From: Myxococcales bacterium
GTDB lineage: Bacteria; Myxococcota; Polyangia; Fen-1088
Length of the DNA: 6,882 bases
Assembly (NCBI GenBank): GCA_003153875.1
Contig: PMBY01000181.1
Coordinates: 15,420 to 22,301 of the forward strand
Reading direction: 5' to 3'
A model generated the notes under the pieces. That model made no database searches. It was not told where the DNA came from and was given only the letters and a program-made list of their open reading frames with translations. The position numbers and the translations under genes are program-made. Shown here one piece after another: positions 1 to 5,582 of the stretch; the first letter of the stretch is position 1, and every line of letters starts with the position of its first letter.

Positions 1-497
1 AAAGCGGAGAGGGCCGGTGAGCTGAAGATGGTGTCGCCCGTGGCAAACGTCCAGCGCAGCTTGCCTTGCGCATCGATGGCGCGCAGCCGGCCATCGTGGC
101 TGCCGAACAAAACCAGGCCGTCGGACGACAACGCGGGCGACGAGGTGATGGGCCCGGCGGTTTCGAAGGTCCAACGGATTGCCGGGCGTTGGGCTGGAAG
201 CTTGTAGGGCGACCGGCCCCGATGCTGGGGCTCGAAACGGAACATGGCTTGCGCTGGCGGCCCTACAGGTATCGGGGGAGCGGCCATGGCGGCGGGAGCG
301 GCGACGCAGGACACCGCCGTCGGCGTTTTGGGCCAGACGCACTGGCCGGCTTCACAGATGCGCACCAGCTTGCAGTCGTTGTCGGATGCGCAGCCCACAG
401 GCGACGGAACGTGGGCCGCGCAACCAGCCACCCCGATGATGACGAGCCCCAGCGGACACCGCGGCCGGCGCTGGGGCTTGATTCGACGGCCCACCAC
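1..497 (-). CDS. PQQ-repeat (BamB-like beta-propeller) lipoprotein, 3' end outside the window
   Basis: The minus-strand frame is open from the preceding gene's stop to the window edge. From GTG at 497 the protein has a basic N-terminus (RRIKPQRRPR), a hydrophobic LGLVIIGVAGC segment with lipobox VAGC at residues 23-26, and so is probably a lipid-anchored envelope protein. A Cys/Asp knob follows (CASDNDC, IC, GQC; Cys36, 42, 48, 53). After a Pro/Ala linker comes FRFEPQHRGRSPY (about 86-98), typical of the entry to PQQ-like propellers. Two blades are visible: IRWTFETAGPITSSPALS with GSHDGRLRAID (107-142), then KLRWTFATGDTIFSSPALS (146-164). Such blades usually form protein-binding propellers; PQQ binding is not implied. 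The start is uncertain: TTG 503, GTG 497 and GTG 494 are all possible, none has a clear Shine-Dalgarno, and ATG is absent. It begins about 15 nt after the barrel gene's stop, so translational coupling is likely. The propeller fold is well supported; the specific role is unknown. Confidence 0.82.
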   Translation of the reverse strand, partial: MVGRRIKPQRRPRCPLGLVIIGVAGCAAHVPSPVGCASDNDCKLVRICEAGQCVWPKTPTAVSCVAAPAAMAAPPIPVGPPAQAMFRFEPQHRGRSPYKLPAQRPAIRWTFETAGPITSSPALSSDGLVLFGSHDGRLRAIDAQGKLRWTFATGDTIFSSPALSA

Positions 498-512
498 GTT
501 CAAGCGAGAGTG

Positions 513-1403
513 CTAGTAGAGGTTGAGCATCAGGTTGACGCCGATGCTGTACCACCATTCATTCCCGTTGCCTTTCGCCGCGGCATCGGGGAATCGCGCA
601 ACAATCGCGCCCAGCTCAGCCGCGAGCGATGAGCTGTGGGCTTGCAGGAATTCAGCCCCGACGCCCGCCACAGCGGCTTGGCCCCTGCAATCCGACCAGC
701 TGTTGTCACGGTCGTCACTCCACTCGACGCAACCCGCGCCAAGGCCAAGCCGCGAATAGAGCCAGGGCTGCATGAAGAATTGCGCCCCAGCGGTGTATGT
801 CGTGAGGTCGTAGCTCGAATGCCCGTAGACGCCGGCGCCGGAGAATTGGGCCCAGGCCCCATCCGCGGCCAAGATCACCATCCAGCGCGGCGTGATTCCG
901 AAGCCAAGATGAACTGCGTACGACATGCCGGCCTCGTGGCCCGAGCTGTCCGGGTTGCTGAACGAAAGGCTGCTCAGCCCCAGCCCCATGCTGAGCATGA
1001 AGGGCCGGTAGGTCGAGTGCATCGGGATTGTGTAGGGTGCTGGGGAGTAGCTTGGATGGTACCCGTAGCGGTAGCGCGGGCCGTAGCCTGGTGGCGGGCC
1101 GTAGCCTGGTGGCGGGCCGTAGCCTGGTGGCGGGCCATAGCCTGGCGGCGGGCCGTAGCCTGGCGGCGGGCTGTAGCCTGGCGGCGGGTTGTAGCTGGGT
1201 GGCGGCGTGGGCGCGGCCTCGGCCGGCGGCGCGGGCGCCGGAGTGGCCTGCGGAGCCGCCTCGGCCGCCGCCGCAACGGGCGGCGCATCAGGCGCCTGGC
1301 CCTGTTGCGCGAGGGCCGCAGTGTGAACGCCAAGCACGGCAAGCGTCGCGGTCGCGAGGACCGAAACTCGCCTCAACATCCAATTTGGGCCGTTGGGTTT
1401 CAT
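513..1403 (-). CDS. Secreted outer-membrane beta-barrel protein with PPPGYG repeats
   Basis: The product has 296 residues. The chosen ATG at 1403 has AAGGAG six nt upstream; the frame stays open further upstream but with no better start. Met9 (MLRRVS) would give a more classical signal peptide but lacks a ribosome site. Residues 1-32 look like a Sec signal peptide ending ALA before QQ. Residues 33-66 are Ala/Pro-rich. Residues 67-108 are seven hexapeptides (PPPSYN, PPPGYS, then five PPPGYG), followed by an Arg/Tyr/Pro stretch to about 130. From about 133 to 296 alternating short strands (YRPFMLSMGLGLSSLSF, SYAVHLGFGI, RWMVILAADGAWAQF) look like a small outer-membrane barrel, ending in Tyr (GVNLMLNLY) as many barrel proteins do. 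Cys225 and Cys239 flank an acidic loop and could form a disulfide. The Pro/Tyr region may span the periplasm or contact peptidoglycan (inference). It leads a two-gene unit with the PQQ lipoprotein. Specific function unknown. Confidence 0.85.
   Translation of the reverse strand: MKPNGPNWMLRRVSVLATATLAVLGVHTAALAQQGQAPDAPPVAAAAEAAPQATPAPAPPAEAAPTPPPSYNPPPGYSPPPGYGPPPGYGPPPGYGPPPGYGPPPGYGPRYRYGYHPSYSPAPYTIPMHSTYRPFMLSMGLGLSSLSFSNPDSSGHEAGMSYAVHLGFGITPRWMVILAADGAWAQFSGAGVYGHSSYDLTTYTAGAQFFMQPWLYSRLGLGAGCVEWSDDRDNSWSDCRGQAAVAGVGAEFLQAHSSSLAAELGAIVARFPDAAAKGNGNEWWYSIGVNLMLNLY
1078..1203 (-). repeat. Seven 18-bp in-frame tandem repeats encoding PPPGYG units
   Basis: Seven consecutive 18-bp units run from 1078 to 1203. 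The three at 1078-1131 are identical (plus strand gggccgtagcctggtggc). The next ones carry single changes at 1132-1149, 1150-1167 and 1168-1185, and the one at 1186-1203 is most diverged. They encode Pro-Pro-Pro-Gly-Tyr-Gly, with Ser-Tyr-Asn and Gly-Tyr-Ser variants at the N-terminal end. The unit is a multiple of three, so gain or loss changes linker length without a frameshift. The repeat also creates long stop-free shadow frames on both strands. Confidence 0.93.
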
Positions 1404-1409
1404 GACTCT

Positions 1410-1415
1410 CTCCTT
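1410..1415 (-). promoter_or_regulatory. Ribosome binding site AAGGAG of the barrel protein gene
   Basis: Read on the minus strand, AAGGAG lies six nt before ATG at 1403. It decides this start over the long upstream open frame, which overlaps the divergent gene, and over the internal ATG at 1379. Confidence 0.8.
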
Positions 1416-1509
1416 AAACTGCGCAGTAGCATACTCGCAACCTACAAGATTGATGCCACCATTCTGAAACTGCAATCTCCATGACGATATCGCGCCTTGG
1501 TGAAGTAGA

Positions 1510-3315
1510 ATGGGCCCAACCATGCCGGGCCCAGGCTCAGCAGGATTGTTTGCTTCGCTGCGCGGCGCCGCTCGGCTGACACAGGAACGTTTTCTGGTCG
1601 GGCTTGCCGACGCCGGGGAACGCGCGCGCGTTGCGGCTGCCCTTTCCGCCGAGGGCGTCGTGGTGGAATTGTCTTCTGCCGAGCAGGCCCTTGATCGCCT
1701 TGGCGAAGAGCCGTTCGAACTGGTGGTGCTCGATGAAGAGGGTGTGAATGGCCGGCGTGACCCCTTCGCCACGGCGCGCGATCTGCGGCCTTTTGCGGAT
1801 GTGGTGTTACTGCTGGGGGGCGATCCCGAACGCTGCTCCGACTTCTACGCGCGCGAGGTGGCGGCCCTGCTTACGCGGCCGCTGCCGGAAAGTGATGCGC
1901 TTTTTCGCGCCCACTTGCGCTGGCTGGCTTCGTGTCGGCGGGCGCGCACGCGCGAACTGCTGCTGGGGAACGCCATCACCAGCCATCTCGTCGAATTGGA
2001 GGAGAACGAGCCGGCGCTGGCCGGCGCGCTGGCGGCAGCCCTGAGCGAGCGCAAACGCCAGCCGTCGATCATGGTGATGGGTGACGCGGAGTTAGCCAAG
2101 CTCTTGGGGGGCGCGGTGGTTTCGGGTTCGTGCGATGTGGTGGTGGTCGGGGTCGCGGCGGAGGATCGGATGGACGCGCGCTTGCGCGAAGCCCGAAGCC
2201 GTGCCGCTGGTGCCGCGGTTGTCGTGGTTGATGCCACCCCAACCTCCGAACGGCTGGGAGCAGCGGTCTATGGCGGCGTACGCGCCTATCTGGGCCGCGC
2301 GCGGGTTGGAGAGATCGGTCGCATCGTGGCCAGCACGGCGAGCCGTCGTCGCGCCGAGGTGATGGGCCGCCAGCTGGTAGAGACGCTGGCGCGTTTTGGA
2401 GTCATGGACCAGGTGGCGAGTGCGGGCTCGACCCCGGCGACACCGCAGGACGTGGACGCGAAGCTGATCGCCGACACCGCCGCCAGCGAGGGCGGAGCCG
2501 TGGTCCCCTCGGCTCACGAAGTCTTGGTGGTCGACGATGAAGTCGTGGTGCTGACCGTGCTGCGCGAGATCTTGCGCCGGGGCGGCTATCGCGTGACCAC
2601 GGCCGCCTCGGCCGAAGAAGCCATCGATCTGATGCACAAGCGGCATTTCGATCTGGTGCTCACGGACAAGAACCTGCCGGGAGCGTCGGGTCTGGAGGTC
2701 TTGCGCGTAGCGCGCACGCTCGATCCCCAGCCCGCCGTGGTGATGATCACCGGATACTCGTCCTATGATTCGGCGGTGGAGGCCTTGGACATCGGGGCGC
2801 AGGACTACATCGAGAAACCGATCCGCGACGTGGAGGCGCTGCGCTTCCGCATCCGCCGCGCGCTTTCCCGCCGCGATGAACAGCTCGCGCGCGCGCAGGC
2901 CAGCCTGCGGGTCGACCAGGACCGGCGGGGCGAGAAGGGCCGCGTGCTGGTGGTCGAGGTGGAAGGCCCGCGGCGCCATCTCATTGCCGAGTTCTTGGGC
3001 CGCGCGTTCAACGTGACGGCGGCGGCCAATGGCGACGAGGCCCTGGCCCTCATCAAGGACCAACACTACGACGTGGTGCTGGCCGATCGCAACCTCCCCG
3101 GGATGTCCGGCTTGCGCGTCATCGAGCAGGCGCAGCGCCTGCTGCCCCACTGCGCTTCCGTGCTCTACACCGCCTATCCTTCATATGAGACGGTCAAGGA
3201 GGCATTCGAGGCAGGCGTGGACGGCTACCTGGCGCGGCCCAGCGAGGATCTCAAGGCCTTGGCGGAAAAAGTGGCCGGCGCGCTCCGCAGCCGGGGGGGA
3301 ATTCTGCTGGGGTAG
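1510..3315 (+). CDS. Multi-receiver response-regulator protein (four REC-like modules, no output domain)
   Basis: A 601-residue cytoplasmic signalling protein. Module 3 (about 338-455) is a canonical receiver: acidic pair D342/D343 in VLVVDDE, phosphoacceptor D386 in LTDKNLPG, T414 in ITGYS, K436 in EKPI. Module 4 (about 478-598) keeps D526 (LADRNLPG) and T554, but has E483/V484 at the acidic pair and R576 for the Lys. Module 1 (about 27-140) keeps an Asp (D75 in VVLDEEG) but lacks a clear acidic pair and has R123 at the Lys position. Module 2 (about 185-285) has G214 where the phosphoacceptor should be, D241 at the Thr position and R263 at the Lys position. A helical linker (about 140-180) separates modules 1 and 2. 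No DNA-binding, GGDEF or kinase domain is visible, so it probably acts through phosphotransfer or protein contacts. ATG 1510 has only a weak GGTG seven nt upstream; ATG 1522 is an alternative. It is divergent from the barrel gene, with a 106-bp spacer. Confidence 0.88.
   Translation: MGPTMPGPGSAGLFASLRGAARLTQERFLVGLADAGERARVAAALSAEGVVVELSSAEQALDRLGEEPFELVVLDEEGVNGRRDPFATARDLRPFADVVLLLGGDPERCSDFYAREVAALLTRPLPESDALFRAHLRWLASCRRARTRELLLGNAITSHLVELEENEPALAGALAAALSERKRQPSIMVMGDAELAKLLGGAVVSGSCDVVVVGVAAEDRMDARLREARSRAAGAAVVVVDATPTSERLGAAVYGGVRAYLGRARVGEIGRIVASTASRRRAEVMGRQLVETLARFGVMDQVASAGSTPATPQDVDAKLIADTAASEGGAVVPSAHEVLVVDDEVVVLTVLREILRRGGYRVTTAASAEEAIDLMHKRHFDLVLTDKNLPGASGLEVLRVARTLDPQPAVVMITGYSSYDSAVEALDIGAQDYIEKPIRDVEALRFRIRRALSRRDEQLARAQASLRVDQDRRGEKGRVLVVEVEGPRRHLIAEFLGRAFNVTAAANGDEALALIKDQHYDVVLADRNLPGMSGLRVIEQAQRLLPHCASVLYTAYPSYETVKEAFEAGVDGYLARPSEDLKALAEKVAGALRSRGGILLG
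1511..1533 (+). promoter_or_regulatory. Possible hairpin over the translation start of the receiver-array gene
   Basis: A perfect 7-bp inverted repeat (TGGGCCC at 1511-1517, GGGCCCA at 1527-1533) encloses a 9-nt loop. The first start codon (1510-1512) lies in the left arm and the second in-frame ATG (1522-1524) in the loop, so a transcript hairpin could hide one start and expose the other. In GC-rich DNA such a stem can arise by chance. Confidence 0.3.
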
Positions 3316-3333
3316 TGTTCTCCCTAGTAACTG

Positions 3334-3363
3334 TTGACGGATCGCTTTCATTTTTGTTCTACT
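3334..3363 (+). promoter_or_regulatory. Sigma70-like promoter of the ATP-grasp / P1 peptidase unit
   Basis: TTGACG (3334-3339, five of six to consensus) is followed by an 18-bp, locally AT-rich spacer and TCTACT (3358-3363, four of six). Transcription would begin near 3370, about 35 nt before GTG 3406. It lies between the receiver-array stop (3313-3315) and the ligase. The TTG that could be read as a start codon at 3334 is the -35 element itself. No factor-independent terminator is visible between the two genes, so read-through from upstream is also possible. Confidence 0.55.
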
Positions 3364-3405
3364 CTCGCCCCAGACATCCGATCGACCTCGGGTGGCGACG
3401 ACGAC

Positions 3406-5562
3406 GTGAAGATCGCATTTACTCACAACCTGCGCCTCACAGATAGCGAGGACGAAGCCGAATTCGACACCGCAGAAACCGTCGACGCCATCGCCGACGG
3501 TCTGCGCGCCGGTGGGCACGAGGTCGAGAAGGTCGAGGTCACCGGACCGGCCTCGCATCTGGCGGCGCGGCTGGAGTCATACGGGCCTGACCTCATTTTC
3601 AACACGGCCGAGGGTCGTCGCGGTCGCACGCGCGAGGCGTTCTATCCGGCGTTGTTCGAGGAGCTGGGCTTCCCCTACACCGGCTCGGATGCCTACGTGA
3701 TGACCGTCACCCTCGACAAGTGGATGACCAAGCTGGTGCTGGGCGCGCAGGGCATCGACACGCCACGGGCGCGTCTGGTGGTGCCCGATGACGTGCAACG
3801 CGGCCGCGACATCGGCATGCTGGGCTTGGCCTATCCGGTTCTGGTCAAGCCGAACTTCGAGGGATCCTCGAAAGGCATCGGCGACGAGGCGGTGGCACGC
3901 GATCCGCGCGCCCTGGCTGATATGTTCCCGAAGGCTCTGCGTCGCTACCCCACAGGACTGATCGTCGAGGAGTTCGTCACGGGCACCGACGTCACGGTCC
4001 CCTTTCTGGAAGGCGCGGGTGACGAAGGTGTGTTGCTGCCGGTCGACTACGTCATCGATCCGGCGGCCCGCAGCCGCTTCAACATCTATGACTACCGGCT
4101 CAAGACCGCCGAGGCCGGCCGGGTGGCGGTGCGCTGTCCCCCCGACCTGCAGCGCGACGTGGTGGCCCGTCTGCGCGCCATTTCCAAGCTGGCTCTTCGC
4201 ACCCTGGGTGTGCGCGATCTGGGACGCGTCGATTTTCGACTGGGCGACGACGGCCGCATCTACTTGCTCGAGGTCAACGCTCTTCCGTCGCTGGAACGAG
4301 GGTCCAGCACCTTCGCCGCGGCGGCGCGCGAGGGGCTCGACTATCAGGCGGCGCTGGGCGCGGTGGTGGCCAGTGCGGCGCGACGGCAGGGAATGAGCGT
4401 CCCGGCCGTGGGTCGCCGTCGGCGGGGGCCTGAGCCTCTGCGCATCGGCTTCACCCACAACATGAAGCGCGTCGACTCGAAGGGCGGCGATGACGCCGAG
4501 GCCGAGTACGATGCCCCCCAGACCATCGAAGCGATCCGTCAGGCACTCGAGAGCTACGGCCACGTGGTGCTGCCCATCGAGGCCACCGCCGAATTGCCCC
4601 GCCAGCTCATGGACTCGCCGGTGGACCTGGTGTTCAACATCGCCGAGGGTGTGGAGGGTCGCAACCGCGAGGCTGCGGTGCCCGCGCTGTGCGAGTTGAT
4701 GGGAATTCCCTACACCGGATCGGACGCAGCCACACTGTCCATCGCGCTCGACAAGGCCCTGTCCAAAAAGGTGTTGCGCCAGCACGGGATTCTCACCCCC
4801 GAGTTCCAGTTGATGGAGACCGGACGCGAACGCCTGTCGCCCAAGCTGGTCTTCCCCCTCATCGTCAAGCCCAACCAGGAAGGCTCGTCCAAAGGCGTGA
4901 GCGCCCATGCCTCGGTGGTCGACGATGAGGCATCGCTGCGGGCCGTGGTACGGGATCTGCTGGAGAAGTATCGCCAGCCCGCGCTGGTGGAGCATTACGT
5001 GGCCGGTCGCGAATTCACCGTGGGACTGCTCGGCGACAAGCGCCCGCGTGTGTTGCCGCCCATGGAGATTCTCTTCCTCGACAAGAACAACCCGCGGCCC
5101 GTCTACGACTACCAGATCAAGCAGGAATGGGAAAAGCACGTTTACTACCAGTGTCCGGCCCAGCTTTCGCCGGCGGAGAGCAAGGCCATCGAGAAGGTCG
5201 CACGTGAGACGTTCGAAGCGCTCGATTGTCGTGATGTCGCGCGTGTGGATCTGCGCATGGACGAGGGGGGCAACTTCTACGTGCTGGAAGTGAATCCGCT
5301 GCCCGGCCTGACGCCCGAATACTCGGACTTATGTCTGATCGCCAAGGCCGCCAACATCGACTACCGTTCGCTGATAGGCGAGATTCTTTCGGGTGGGCTC
5401 AAGCGGCTGCGTGAAAAGCGTCGCGCCGGTGCTCGCGAGGCCGAGGCCGCTCGGGTCGCGCCCGCGAGCAATGGCAACGGTGAAGGCAAGAGCGAAGGCA
5501 ACGGCAAGGGAGAGAAGCCAACCGCCGAAAAAACCCCCACGGTGGTGCCGCAGACATCATAG
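3406..5562 (+). CDS. Tandem D-Ala-D-Ala-ligase-like ATP-grasp protein (two domains in one chain)
   Basis: The 718-residue protein starts at GTG 3406, where KIAFTHNLR matches the start of the second half (LRIGFTHNMK, from residue 345). A longer TTG start at 3334 falls on the promoter. Each half is about 325 residues, close to a whole Ddl enzyme. Shared motifs: NTAEG/NIAEG with GR.REA and PYTGSD (65-95, 411-440); LDK...K (103-109, 448-454); VKPN..EGSSKG (K148, K156; K488, K496); VEEF/VEHY (E188, E529); YDY..K (K233, K572); RVD and LEVN (D276, E289, N291; D615, E628, N630) for Mg-ATP. The Ddl HGxxGEDG motif is absent. The acceptor loop differs: NPLPGLT in half 2 (G634) but NALPSLE in half 1 (S295), so half 2 is the likelier canonical ligase and half 1 may use another acceptor or be regulatory. 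A basic linker (RRRR, 337-340) joins the halves, and a Gly/Asn/Glu/Lys-rich tail follows about residue 665. It should form an amide bond from ATP and two amino-acid-like substrates; their identity is unknown. Confidence 0.87.
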   Translation: MKIAFTHNLRLTDSEDEAEFDTAETVDAIADGLRAGGHEVEKVEVTGPASHLAARLESYGPDLIFNTAEGRRGRTREAFYPALFEELGFPYTGSDAYVMTVTLDKWMTKLVLGAQGIDTPRARLVVPDDVQRGRDIGMLGLAYPVLVKPNFEGSSKGIGDEAVARDPRALADMFPKALRRYPTGLIVEEFVTGTDVTVPFLEGAGDEGVLLPVDYVIDPAARSRFNIYDYRLKTAEAGRVAVRCPPDLQRDVVARLRAISKLALRTLGVRDLGRVDFRLGDDGRIYLLEVNALPSLERGSSTFAAAAREGLDYQAALGAVVASAARRQGMSVPAVGRRRRGPEPLRIGFTHNMKRVDSKGGDDAEAEYDAPQTIEAIRQALESYGHVVLPIEATAELPRQLMDSPVDLVFNIAEGVEGRNREAAVPALCELMGIPYTGSDAATLSIALDKALSKKVLRQHGILTPEFQLMETGRERLSPKLVFPLIVKPNQEGSSKGVSAHASVVDDEASLRAVVRDLLEKYRQPALVEHYVAGREFTVGLLGDKRPRVLPPMEILFLDKNNPRPVYDYQIKQEWEKHVYYQCPAQLSPAESKAIEKVARETFEALDCRDVARVDLRMDEGGNFYVLEVNPLPGLTPEYSDLCLIAKAANIDYRSLIGEILSGGLKRLREKRRAGAREAEAARVAPASNGNGEGKSEGNGKGEKPTAEKTPTVVPQTS

Positions 5563-5571
5563 GGCGGGAGC

Positions 5572-5575
5572 GGAG
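5572..5575 (+). promoter_or_regulatory. Ribosome binding site GGAG of the P1 peptidase gene
   Basis: GGAG lies seven nt before ATG 5583 in the 20-nt gap after the ATP-grasp stop codon (5560-5562). It supports this start and independent initiation on a shared transcript. Confidence 0.65.
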
Positions 5576-5582
5576 CTAGCCA

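Noticed and set aside
1444..1458. Sigma54-like element on the minus strand (TGGCAT, five bases, TTGT) about 41 nt before the barrel start
   Set aside because: Spacing and the -24 GG fit, but the nearly invariant GC of the -12 element is GT here and there is no supporting enhancer site, so a chance match is likely.
636..1484. Long plus-strand open frame with AVAWWR repeats opposite the barrel gene
   Set aside because: It is the antisense reading of the 18-bp repeat region. The minus frame has a Shine-Dalgarno, signal peptide and barrel strands; this frame has no recognisable domain or ribosome site.
1404..1772. N-terminal extension of the barrel protein up to 1772
   Set aside because: It overlaps the divergent receiver gene, shows no protein-like features and would bury the signal peptide. 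AAGGAG six nt before ATG 1403 marks the real start.
2092..3150. 352-residue minus-strand open frame opposite the receiver modules
   Set aside because: Shadow of the response-regulator gene, rich in His, Gln and Arg with no recognisable fold.
3316..3405. Factor-independent terminator between the receiver-array gene and the ATP-grasp gene
   Set aside because: A T-rich stretch exists (about 3347-3360) but no GC-rich stem precedes it; the stretch is better explained as the promoter spacer.
3577..5139. 520-residue minus-strand open frame opposite the ATP-grasp gene
   Set aside because: It mirrors codon bias of the real gene in GC-rich DNA. No domains are visible, while the plus strand has clear paired ATP-grasp motifs.
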